In this document: positions 13,301-22,601 of the stretch, piece by piece
How the letters are laid out: every line of letters begins with the position of its first letter
Position numbering within the stretch: the stretch's first letter is position 1
Source of the DNA: Coprinopsis marcescibilis
Taxonomy: Eukaryota > Basidiomycota > Agaricomycetes > Agaricales > Psathyrellaceae
DNA length: 64,000 nt
NCBI GenBank assembly: GCA_004369085.1
Contig: ML210154.1
Location: 250,605-314,604, forward strand
Direction: 5' to 3'
The notes under the pieces: generated by a model
The model's database searches: none
What the model was told of the DNA's origin: nothing
The model's input: the letters and a program-made list of their open reading frames with translations, nothing else
Translations under genes and position numbers: made by a program

Positions 13301-13732
13301 TCTTGTATGGTTGCTCCGTCACACTGAAGTAATGTTCAGTTACTTTTTATTTTCGAGATCTTGAGAACTGGCATCGCACCTGACACGAAACGCCTCTGAT
13401 AGCACTGGGATACTCCGAGGTACATGGTCCCGAATTTGTTTCTCCAGACGTAACAACTCTTCATTTGCATCCTGTTACGCGCCCGTGAGTTAAGTGTTGT
13501 TCAAAGACTGGTTCTGAACTAATTTATACTTACGACTTCACCGAACTTTATGATAGCGTTCTTAATGATTTCGTCGGGCGTTTCTTGTTGCTGGTGTCGT
13601 CTGTCATCATAATCATCTGAATTTCAAGGCAAGCGTTCTCAGTCAAGGTCCAACGCGATACTTGGATCTATTTCCCTCACCTCTCTGTCGTCTTCTGCCA
13701 CCATAATGACCGCCACGTCTTTCGTAGCTCAT
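10383..13732 (-). CDS. NCBP1: Nuclear cap-binding protein subunit 1 (CBP80/GCR3 family)
   Basis: Predicted 896 aa from 13 exons. Introns: 10515-10578, 10839-10895, 11562-11614, 11803-11850, 12093-12143, 12363-12409, 12668-12719, 12885-12940, 13097-13145, 13324-13379, 13472-13533, 13617-13680. The protein starts with an Arg/Gly-rich tail as in CBP80 orthologs, then the MIF4G-type helical domain (SVTEQPYKIPHYATLLRVL, then RLCIHFFAHLTVAKLIS). Middle and C-terminal MIF4G-like domains follow, for example KEWVPDLSLPIQHPRRAFM and FEWDLLRAAIDKANGRV. CBP80 binds CBP20 and the m7G cap of nascent Pol II transcripts. The 10839-10895 intron is 57 nt and stop-free. The gene is head-to-head with the PPR-like gene. 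Confidence 0.92.
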
Positions 13733-14045
13733 GTCTCAATAAATGTGCAGAGAATATTCTCACAAAGCAAAGTGGAAGTTTTGGTTTGGATAATGTCAAT
13801 TCCAGACCGACGGTTCAAAGCAAGCAGCAAACGACCAATTTGCGCTTGGCATCCTCCGCTGTACAAGTCACGTGTTGGCGGACTTGGCCGGTGGTGGTCT
13901 GGATTTTGCGCATTTCTTATACCTCGTAACATCTAAAGTTCCAGCTCTCTCTTTTCAGAGTATATCAAGGGACATCCGGTATGTGTTGGCGCCCATTGAC
14001 AGAGACATCCATACTGATACTCGTGCGCAGAGTGATGTGAAGCTG
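13733..14045. promoter_or_regulatory. Bidirectional promoter, NCBP1 and PPR-like gene
   Basis: Only 313 bp separate the two divergent start codons. An open frame extends into it from the right-hand gene, but it has no ATG before 14046. Confidence 0.5.
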
Positions 14046-17000
14046 ATGCAGTCCTCCTGGCGACATTTAGCCAGGGAGACTTTCAGATGGCAAGCGCGTA
14101 TTCGCCCGATATGCGCAGGTCGAAACACTCTTTTCCTGCGGCATTCCTTACGACAGGCCTCGTGGGTTACCAACACGAAGACGACTGTCCTGATTCCACC
14201 TTTTCTCACCACAAAACCACTTGGGAGACACCTCTCGTGGACAGCGAAACTGTCCAAACCGTTACCGGAGTCAACGCCAATCCCAGCGTTGACACAACAA
14301 ACAACACTTGAAGAATGGGATGAATCGCTGGAAGAATATGAGGACCAAGACGGCCCGGAGCCGACAAAGGCACAAGTAGCAGGTGCAGCGGCGGAAGCAG
14401 TCAGAATTGCAGTGTCCAACGGAGACCTCAGCGAGGCTCTCCTCGTGCTCAATTCCATCTACGTCGCAAACACCCGAGGTCAACAACTCATAAAGGACTA
14501 CCAAAGGCTCATCCTGGACAAACCGGTCGGCCTCAAAGAATTAGTGGAACCTTTACCCATCCCATTCCAACCCGGTACTCCTATCCGCCTTGTTGCGCAC
14601 TCGTTTTTGCATGGTCTACTTCGTTATGGGTACCAAGCTGAAGCTGCGCGTGTCGCTGAGCAATTCATGCGATATGGGGTCAGAATGCACTGGAAAACCC
14701 TCGACGCTATTTTCACGGAAATCACCAAACCGCTCCCCCCAGCTGATCGCGTTGACGTCACGCGGCTCAACCAGCAGCTGTCAAGTTCCAACGTTTTGAA
14801 ATGGGAAATTCCGCGAGAAAGGACAAAGCACGCTGGGGGCACACACGCACTCCGCCTGCTCGCGTTCGCGCGCAAATCCCGCCAACGCCGCACCAGACTC
14901 ATGTTCAAGACTCTCATCGCTCTTTGCATCATTAACGGCGAAATCATCCTCGCCTCCCTGATATTCGGGACGATGATGCGTGACTGGAACGCCCAAGTCG
15001 TCGAACTAGCACCTGCCAAGCCAAAACAGGTCAAGAAACACCCTATTCACGATCGATACGATCGCGTGACCGCGTTTCCATCCGAAAGCCGGATGGAGGA
15101 GATCCTTGGGTTCATCGAGCGCGCTTTGAAGGTTGATGATCAATGGACCGAAAAATATCGAGCAAGTTCCCTGCAAGCTCTGGCCAACCTGGCGGTGCTC
15201 CTCGACCGTCGACTCATACCTTTCGAAGGCGTCTCCCCACTCATCAGACTGCTCACACTCGCCGAAGCTCTTCCTGGCACCGTTCACGTGCCGGACAACA
15301 CCGGCAAGGTTTCGCAAGTCAGGGCCTCCCAATACTTCCAAGAAGTGCTCGACAGACTCTCATACAACCTACCATGGAGGGAGTATCCACGACGAGCCAC
15401 GCTTTATCCTCCTTACAAGCGGAACAAAGGTCTCACACCAGCCCTTAGCCTCTCATCCTACAACCACCTGCTTCGACGCGCATTTTTGCAACGTCACTCA
15501 AAGGAAATGGGCAGTAAAATCTTTTACCACATGACCAAGAACCGCTTTCCAGTCCTTCGGCCAAGCAAGGAAACATTGGATATATACCGTCAAGCCTCGA
15601 TTGTGCTTGATGACGAGAAGTTGTGGATGGTCGCCGCAAGGAAGGGCAAACGGCAAGAGGACGCAGAGGGCAAGCTCAACACCCCCGAACGATACGCCGA
15701 GCTTATGGTGAACGAGAAGCGGAGGACAGATCTCATCCGGAAAATCAACTTCCTTGTCAACATTGGGAGGCCGGACCTGGTCGCGGAACATCTGCATTCG
15801 CTCATTGGGAGGTTTGCTTATGCAAAAACCGAAGAAGAAGAAGTCTTGGACCAGGATTGGAACGTATTCCTTGGCCCACGTTTCTTTGTTGCCCTATTGA
15901 GTGCTTTGCTCAGGAATGGTCATACCGGGAACATGAGGCGGGTGTGGAGGATGGCGAAGGATGCAGAGGCACAGAGCTGGAGCAGCAGAAATTCGATGGC
16001 ATGGTCCTTGCCGATTGCCGCCTACTCGATCATGATCGACATGTATGCGAAAGAAGTGAGGAAGGGGCAAAAAGCGCAGTACATTGGTGGCAAGCTGGTC
16101 GCGCCGAGGGTGCTCCAGAAACCATATGCGACGGGATGGGGTGCTCGCGAATACATGAAATTCATTCTACGCGGTATGCTCGGGTTTTACAAGGGGATGG
16201 ACCTGTACCAGGAGGCAATGGCTGCCATTGAACACTTTCCAGTCAAAGACGAAAGGAGGCGCAGGAAGGGAGGCATGTTCCACCCCGACCACAAACTCCC
16301 CATTCCGGACCCGGCATTCTTCAACTCGATTCTGGACGTTGTTTCTCGGGATCCAGATATGATAGCGAGGAGTGGGAACCAAGCATACGACGAGTCGCGA
16401 GAAAATCTGACGTCCGCTTATATGGCGTATCGGCAAACTGGAATGCTTCCAAAGCGGACGAGGAAGGAATTGTTGCGGATCGGCAACGATATGGTGAAGT
16501 ATGGGCTTCCAATACCCCCTGCTCTAACGCCGTACTTCGTGGGCCATGGTTTTGAATTCGAGACCCTTGAATCCGGTCTGAAGACTTGGCAGAGGACATG
16601 TCGGTCGCAATACCGTCTGAGAGCGCGTATCAACAAGTGGGCAGCGTACAAGAAGATTTCGGTGAGGATCGGCCGTAGTTGGAGGGAGACCCTTAAAGTA
16701 CCATGGGTCATTCAAAGACATGGTCCACTCTTTGGGCAGGAAAAGTACTGGCGACCAAGATACAGATACAATCCACCGCCGTTATATGGGAGAGCCTTGA
16801 AGTCGTTCAGAGCGATGCCCCAGTCTTTGGGCGAGACAGATATTGGTGACCAAGATGCCGATGCTGGCGACCAGGAGACAGATACCGCTGATCAAGAGAC
16901 ATATCCAGACGACCATGAAGCATATCCAGACGACCAAGAACCATGTTCATACGACCATGAAGCATATCCAGACGGCCAAGAAACGTATCTATCCGACCAA

Positions 17001-17057
17001 GAAACATATCCAGTCACCCAAGAGACATTCTGGAGACCCAGAGACAGATACAGATGA
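14046..17057 (+). CDS. Large mitochondrial PPR-like protein
   Basis: Single-exon frame of 1003 aa counted from the first in-frame ATG at 14046; the frame is open back to 13872 but lacks an earlier ATG. The start MQSSWRHLARETFRWQARIR is Arg-rich with no acidic run, as expected for mitochondrial import. The body is helical with degenerate pentatricopeptide-like units, such as SYNHLLRRAFLQRHSKEMGS followed by a KIFYHMTKNRFPVLRPSKET-type helix, and similar pairs elsewhere. Such proteins usually bind organellar RNA; the target cannot be read here. The last 70 residues are an unrelated acidic heptapeptide repeat encoded by a 21-bp minisatellite. Confidence 0.75.
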   Translation: MQSSWRHLARETFRWQARIRPICAGRNTLFLRHSLRQASWVTNTKTTVLIPPFLTTKPLGRHLSWTAKLSKPLPESTPIPALTQQTTLEEWDESLEEYEDQDGPEPTKAQVAGAAAEAVRIAVSNGDLSEALLVLNSIYVANTRGQQLIKDYQRLILDKPVGLKELVEPLPIPFQPGTPIRLVAHSFLHGLLRYGYQAEAARVAEQFMRYGVRMHWKTLDAIFTEITKPLPPADRVDVTRLNQQLSSSNVLKWEIPRERTKHAGGTHALRLLAFARKSRQRRTRLMFKTLIALCIINGEIILASLIFGTMMRDWNAQVVELAPAKPKQVKKHPIHDRYDRVTAFPSESRMEEILGFIERALKVDDQWTEKYRASSLQALANLAVLLDRRLIPFEGVSPLIRLLTLAEALPGTVHVPDNTGKVSQVRASQYFQEVLDRLSYNLPWREYPRRATLYPPYKRNKGLTPALSLSSYNHLLRRAFLQRHSKEMGSKIFYHMTKNRFPVLRPSKETLDIYRQASIVLDDEKLWMVAARKGKRQEDAEGKLNTPERYAELMVNEKRRTDLIRKINFLVNIGRPDLVAEHLHSLIGRFAYAKTEEEEVLDQDWNVFLGPRFFVALLSALLRNGHTGNMRRVWRMAKDAEAQSWSSRNSMAWSLPIAAYSIMIDMYAKEVRKGQKAQYIGGKLVAPRVLQKPYATGWGAREYMKFILRGMLGFYKGMDLYQEAMAAIEHFPVKDERRRRKGGMFHPDHKLPIPDPAFFNSILDVVSRDPDMIARSGNQAYDESRENLTSAYMAYRQTGMLPKRTRKELLRIGNDMVKYGLPIPPALTPYFVGHGFEFETLESGLKTWQRTCRSQYRLRARINKWAAYKKISVRIGRSWRETLKVPWVIQRHGPLFGQEKYWRPRYRYNPPPLYGRALKSFRAMPQSLGETDIGDQDADAGDQETDTADQETYPDDHEAYPDDQEPCSYDHEAYPDGQETYLSDQETYPVTQETFWRPRDRYR
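16850..17040 (+). repeat. 21-bp coding minisatellite
   Basis: Imperfect 21-bp units encode seven-residue repeats of the form D-x-(Q/H)-E-(T/A)-Y-P near the C-terminus of the PPR-like protein. At least seven units are visible before the frame closes at 17057. Confidence 0.75.
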
Positions 17058-17160
17058 TCATTTGTGGACTTGGTGACAGAAAACGTGTAATTCCTCAGAC
17101 AACTACCGTAGAAGAATAGATTAATATGATAATGGTATATACAGGACCGCCAAACTTCGT

Positions 17161-18030
17161 TCAGACTCCCCAAAGCTTGGCATAATCGGCTTCTGAAGGC
17201 GGTTGATTAGTGTTCTGCGGTTGATTGGCCTGCTTCTGCTGCTTTTTCGCGCGCTGTTCTCGTTCTTGGATGTGTTTTGGTATCGAGTTCTTCATTTCTT
17301 CGCGGTCGAGTTTTTTCGAGGCTTTGACTTTGCTTTGAAGATATATGACACTGAGCGGTTTTGCTATGCGTATTGCCTTCCATTCCATCGAGATATCTTC
17401 CAGGCTTGTTTGGATCTTTGCCAACTTTCCTTGCATTTCCCAGAATGTGGGCGCCGTGACACCTTTCTTGGGAACAAAAACGACGTCGACTCTGTGCCCC
17501 TTTTCCAGTTCCTCCCGCACTTTCTGGAGTTTGTGTGCTTCGTCTGCTTCGCCCATGGACCATGTGAGCTGGATCTCCTTGCTTATGACCTTTGTCCCGG
17601 TTTGGTTTTTGTATTGGCGCTCCAGCAGCGTGTTTACGCGTGACTCTGTGAGGTTGAGAACCTCTACGACGGGGGGTTCCTCCGAGACCAGTTCGACTAG
17701 GAATTTGTCCTCAGGGTATTCTTTGAAGACATCTTCTAGACGCTGGAGTTTCCCTATCATTTTCGTTCTTCGGTCGCGTATGCTGACCAAGGGAAGTTTG
17801 ATCTTTCGTCCGCGCAGAGGTTTGGGAATTGGTGTGTGAAGTGGGACGAAGATTCGCTTGCGTTGACCAGAGGCATCTGGGTTTCCCGGTGGCCTTTTAA
17901 GAAGTGTAATTGGGGTAGAGTGAAATCCTACACTGGGAATGCCTCTGGGTGCGTTGAAAGCTGGACGAGGCGTTCGACCTGGCCTCAGCACGGACATTGC
18001 TGTAGACCGGAATGCCACAAGCTGGCTCAT
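17161..18030 (-). CDS. AIM23: Mitochondrial translation initiation factor IF-3 (AIM23-like)
   Basis: Intronless 289-aa protein. A basic N-terminal presequence (PGRTPRPAFNAPRGIPSVGF) precedes an IF3-like N domain and then the IF3 C-terminal domain, recognisable by KEIQLTWSMGEADEAHKLQK and the following EELEKGHRVDVVFVPKKG. Fungal mitochondrial IF3 (yeast Aim23) keeps this fold with low sequence identity and tunes initiation and tRNA discrimination on the mitoribosome. The tail is Lys/Gln-rich. The gene is convergent with the PPR-like gene and head-to-head with ERG27. Confidence 0.85.
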   Translation of the reverse strand: MSQLVAFRSTAMSVLRPGRTPRPAFNAPRGIPSVGFHSTPITLLKRPPGNPDASGQRKRIFVPLHTPIPKPLRGRKIKLPLVSIRDRRTKMIGKLQRLEDVFKEYPEDKFLVELVSEEPPVVEVLNLTESRVNTLLERQYKNQTGTKVISKEIQLTWSMGEADEAHKLQKVREELEKGHRVDVVFVPKKGVTAPTFWEMQGKLAKIQTSLEDISMEWKAIRIAKPLSVIYLQSKVKASKKLDREEMKNSIPKHIQEREQRAKKQQKQANQPQNTNQPPSEADYAKLWGV

Positions 18031-18316
18031 ATTTGATGCCTATAGTGCTATAAGCGAGGGAGTGTATGTATACAGTTGACTTCACTTACTTGCTAGTCGT
18101 TGAGGACTTTGGCGACGTGAAAGAGGATTGACAGCCACCGTTAACGTCCGACGACCTTGAGGTGTCCCGACCGCCACGGGATTGATGCCGAGACCACGTG
18201 ATAACGAACGGGAAATGAGGGCGCATCAATCCCGACGAAGCCCAAATGTAGATGTGGGATACGGAAATGGTACGACACAATTCAATCTTCTCTCAAACCA
18301 CGTATATCGATATAGC
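18031..18316. promoter_or_regulatory. Bidirectional promoter with inverted repeat around an E-box, AIM23/ERG27
   Basis: A 286-bp divergent promoter. Two perfect 12-bp inverted arms (CGGGATTGATGC at 18177-18188 and its complement at 18223-18234) flank a CACGTG hexamer at 18195-18200. CACGTG is bound by bHLH proteins such as Cbf1-type and Pho4-type factors; which one acts here is unknown. Confidence 0.55.
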
Positions 18317-19774
18317 ATGTCCAGCTCGATGCGGCCAATCGTCATTGTTACCGGTGCAAACGGGTGAGCAGACTTTCTTTTCGATACAACCGAGTTTTGA
18401 CTCTGAGAGTTGGCAGGGGAGTGGGATATGGAATCTGCCAGCGGCTGCTAGTGCAGCTTTGCGAAGAGACTCCGTCGGACAGTCTCCCTCAAGCCTTTGA
18501 GGAGGTCATTAAAGATTCAACAAGGTTTCCCCCGGGTCTTACCCTCATCATGGCCTGCAGGAGTCCCAAAAGGGCTGAGAAGGCACGCACAGACTTGCAC
18601 AGATTCTTTGAACGACACGTCGCGAAGTTGCGGTCACAGCCTGGGTATACCGGTCGCGCAGAGGAGCTGCAGAAGTATCTGACAGTTAATGTGGAAACCC
18701 TCGACCTGGCGTCGATCAGGAGCGTAATTGCATTTGCAAGTGTCGTAAAAGCAAAGTAAGTTACGCGGTTATACTCATGCCACAGGCCACTATTTAACGA
18801 CGCGTGCCGTTTCCCTGCTATAGGTATCCCTATGTCTCGCACCTGGCATGTAACGCAGGACTTGCAAGCTTCAAGTCAATAGACTGGTTCCTCGCTCTCA
18901 AGCAATTCCTCACCGAACCAGTCCAAGCCTGCACCGCACCCAATTACTACACACAACATCAAGGAGAACTAAGCGCCGACTTCTTGGGCTTTGTCTGGCA
19001 ATGCAACGTCTTCAGCCACTTTGCCCTGGTACGTCCGCCCTCTTTTCGCTACAGAACCCAAACACGTTGTCCTCAACCCCAAACAGTTCAGGGAACTCGA
19101 ATCCTCCTTTGCCAAAGCCCCCGAAGGAGGCCGAGTCATCTGGTGTTCATCCCTCGAAGCACGACCCAACTTTTACGACCCAGAAGATTGGCAGTTGCGC
19201 AAAACTGAACATTCCTACGAAAGTTCCAAATACCAAATCGACATTATCGCCACAGCGTTGGATCGGAAAGCACTCGCACGCAAGGGAGCGCAGACCGTAA
19301 CCCGCCACTTTGTCTCGCAACCCGGCGTAAGCTCGACGAGTGTTGCTGCCGCAATTGCGGGACCGATTTTGGACTGGCTGAAAGTGTTGTCGTTTTACTT
19401 CGTGCGGCTTTTCTTGACCTTTGTGGTTTCTCTATACTGACCGAGTCGTTGAATTGGTTACCTAGGCCCGGCTTTGTGGATCGCAACACCACCCTATATC
19501 TCCTTTCAAAGGCGCCATTGCGGTTGTCCACCTTATGCTTGTCCCTCTAACTTGTCTGGCCTATCTCACCCAACCCAATGGTCCTCCCGTTCGATTTGGC
19601 TCGGAAACAGATCGATGGGGCAACGAACGAGTTGGCCTCACACCAGTCACGTCGTGGCTCAAACACCAAGATGAAGCTGATTCTCTCATCCAAAAGTGCG
19701 ACAAACTACTCGACGACCTTAAGAACGAAGCTTCGAGACCGCTAGAGTTCGAGACTGCAAGTGAGAAGATGTAG
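18317..19774 (+). CDS. ERG27: 3-keto-steroid reductase (Erg27)
   Basis: Predicted 411 aa from five exons; introns 18364-18416, 18756-18823, 19029-19086 and 19423-19465. It is an SDR enzyme that reduces the 3-keto intermediate in sterol C4-demethylation, working at the ER with Erg25, Erg26 and Erg28. Visible motifs are the NADP-binding TGANGGVGYGICQRL, the core HLACNAGLASF, an Erg27-type FVWQCNVFSHFAL segment, the serine strand VIWCSS and the active-site pair YESSK. The C-terminal region has a membrane-leaning helix (ISPFKGAIAVVHLMLVPL). The final 43-nt intron is short but skipping it gives an early stop after VVSLY, whereas splicing recovers the expected tail. Confidence 0.9.
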
Positions 19775-19878
19775 TCGGGCTATATATACCACATTACCAC
19801 ATTCCTAGATACTATGAAAAGTACATTCGGATTACTTGAGCTATAACATACTTTCTGGATCTATGAATCACAGATACT

Positions 19879-21875
19879 TCATTTACCTATGCAGAAATCA
19901 CGGAAAACCGCATCAAGCACATCCTCCACTCCAATTGCCCCAGTGACTCTCCCGATTGCATTGGCCGCATATCGCAACTCTTCAGCAGCAAAAACTACAT
20001 CATCGGGCCCTGTTCCCGTTCCGCATAAGACCATACGACCAAGTTTAAACGAGAACAGGAAACTCACCATACGCGAGCGCACTCTCCAAAAACATGGACG
20101 CGTTTTCCAGATTCTCTCTATGTCGCTGTCGAGTTATGATCGGGCTTTGACTAGCTGTTAGTGCGCTATCTGTTATTCCAAACCTACTCGCAATTAGATA
20201 AAATCAAGTTTGAAATCAAGGGATACCCACTGTTGTTGCAGCGCAGCAGCGAAGCCCTGTAGAAAGCTGTCAACGCCTTGCTTTCCTGACAAACTTGTGA
20301 CCCATGTCTTCTCAGGATGTACACCTAGTTTCCGGAGTTCGTCAGGACTAGGTTCCCAGCTTGAAGGCATTAGATCTTCTTTGTTCAGGATAAAATATGT
20401 TTCTGGCTTCACAAGTGACCGCCAGTTACTGTCGCCATCGCCTTGTGCCGGTAGTTGAAGGTTGATAGAATTTTGGAGTTCAGGAAGTGACAGGACGCAT
20501 ATAGAGACGTCCGAGCTTTCGACTCTTCAGCCCTAGATCAGCCGAAACGAAAAAAGTGTCGAAGGTGTTGAACGCAACATACGCTTTCCTCGCTCTCTCA
20601 ATTCCAATTTGTTCAACGGTATCTTTCGTCCTGCGGAGACCCGCTGTATCGGACACAACGACAGGTAAACCCCCAATGTCCAACGACAGCTCCAACACAT
20701 CCCTTGTTGTCCCAGGAATTGCTGTCACAATTGCCGCTTCACGTTGAGCTGAAGGATCCGAACATGAGTTCGGGGTCTAGGGAGAGCTGAGATTCCATGC
20801 GCACCAAGAATGTTAAGCAAGCTACTCTTCCCAGCGTTCGGAGGGCCGAATATGGCCAACCTAATTCCAGTCCGTAGGAGCTCTCCTCGCCGTTTATCGT
20901 CTAGGTATCCTCTGATAATCCCGAGTACCTCGCTGATCTGTGATTTGGCTTTGTGTAAGAGGAATGGTTAATGGGATGTATTCGAGAAAGACGGTATGGG
21001 AGGAGGCAAACCTTCGTTGTATACACCTTCCTCGATCTCTTCGCCTTCCCCAAAGTCAATCAGAGCCTCCAGCTTTGCAAGTGCCGAAATGACGCGTTTC
21101 CTCAGCTCGTCAAACTTTTCACGTACAGCTCCCTAGCAGTAAATCATTTGTATCGTTCGTACACCGCAAAATCCGAAGGAATTAGCACACCTCAGTTGCT
21201 CTAAGCGCAATACGTCTCTGGGCCTCCGTCCCAGCGTCAATGAGGTCTTTCAGCCCTTCCACCTGCGTTAAATCCATCCTCCCATTCAAGAACGCTCTTC
21301 GGGTGAACTCCCCGGGAGAAGCAGGTCTGCACGTCGGGAACGTCGAGAGTGCAGACAATGCCGCTGCTATCACTGCTGGGCCCGAATGCAAATGAAACTC
21401 GACCACATCTTCAGTCGTAAACGACTTGGGGCCTACGTTCGTGCACACAGGTCAGTCACGACCGCTTCCAGAGGTATACCGCACTTGCCTTTGAAATAAA
21501 CAGCCAGCCCGTCGTCTATAGTCTCCCCATTCGACGGGTGCACAATCTTACAACGACGCAGCCTCCACGGGGACGGTACCGTTTCTGCATCTACTTCTCT
21601 ACCTGATGTACGTGTACAGCATATCGGTCAGTAAGCCAGGCTAGCGAATTCGTGGAAAGGCTAACCTCACCACCAATTCCTTTCACCATCCGTCTCCACG
21701 CTTGCAATGCGTCTGGTCCCGACACACGGACGACCGCTACACCTCCTCGGCCTGGTGGTGTCGCCAATGCGTAGATCGTACTTCGCTGGGCATCTGACGG
21801 TACTAGCGTGGTGTTTCGTCGTATAATTTGCTGGAGTGAGGCAGGTTTTGGTATTCGAGTCCACGGGAACAACAT
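19879..21875 (-). CDS. MSS1: Mitochondrial tRNA modification GTPase (MnmE/MSS1/GTPBP3)
   Basis: Predicted 499 aa from nine exons; introns 20010-20067, 20151-20230, 20525-20582, 20749-20804, 20949-21011, 21133-21190, 21433-21488 and 21603-21670. With Mto1-type partners this GTPase modifies the wobble uridine of mitochondrial tRNAs. The N-terminus has a basic presequence, then the MnmE TrmE domain ([20 protein letters not shown]). The G domain shows [21 protein letters not shown] and NKED motifs, and the protein ends in the invariant FCIGK. The intron at 21433-21488 needs a GC donor to give [11 protein letters not shown]; the nearby GT donor gives a stop. Confidence 0.93.
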
Positions 21876-22601
21876 TCGTGCTGGTGGGAGGAATTTGAAG
21901 GGGTAATCCGCGCCTTCGTGTCGGACAGTCTGACATCAGGTCAGAGGTTCCTGCCACCTGGCACTTGAAGCACTTAACCTGAGCATACGCGTGCTGTTTC
22001 CAAAAGATATGTAATGTGTCAAGAACGTGTACGAGGTAGTAGAGATTGTGATCTAATACATGACAGAGCGTGAATGGCGACAAACTACTGTAGAACTTTG
22101 AGAGAGAGCTGTGAAAAAGACATATAGTAATGAAACAACAAAATGCACACAACCAAAAGCCCCAAACGTCCAATGATATCCGTGTATGATATGAGAAGTG
22201 AGTAAGTATGTCGGTTGAAACGTCAATAAAACAAAAGCAAAGGAAGGGTGAATCTACACAAGAAACCGGCAAAGCATATTGACATAAAGGAAGAAGGTAA
22301 GGATAAATGGTACAACAAAGGAATGACTGATATCAAGATATGCATAGGCTTCATGACCGACGCATGAGTAGACATATGCGGAGACGAGAGCGCGTATCCA
22401 AAACAAATCCGACCTAACCTCTAGAATGGAAGTAGGGCAGTATCTATGAAAAAAACCGAGGCCTCAGTGTTGTCGGGGATGCGACCCGGCAGCCTAGGGA
22501 GTGGATGGCAAGGGTGGAGAAGGCAACGCAGCTGGGTTGCTTTGGTACGTGTATATCATCGCCACCAGCCAGCCCACCAACCCCCAGGCTGCCCAAAACC
22601 G
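21876..22601. other. Intergenic, MSS1 5' side and SSK1 3' side
   Basis: No coding exon with recognisable motifs. It should contain the MSS1 promoter and the SSK1 3' UTR, since both genes are on the minus strand. Confidence 0.45.

Noticed and set aside
13872..14045. Upstream extension of the PPR-like frame
   Set aside because: No ATG in this part, and the ATG at 14046 begins a convincing mitochondrial presequence.
21667..22272. 201-codon minus-strand frame overlapping the start of MSS1
   Set aside because: Overlaps the first MSS1 exon in another frame and shows no known motif.
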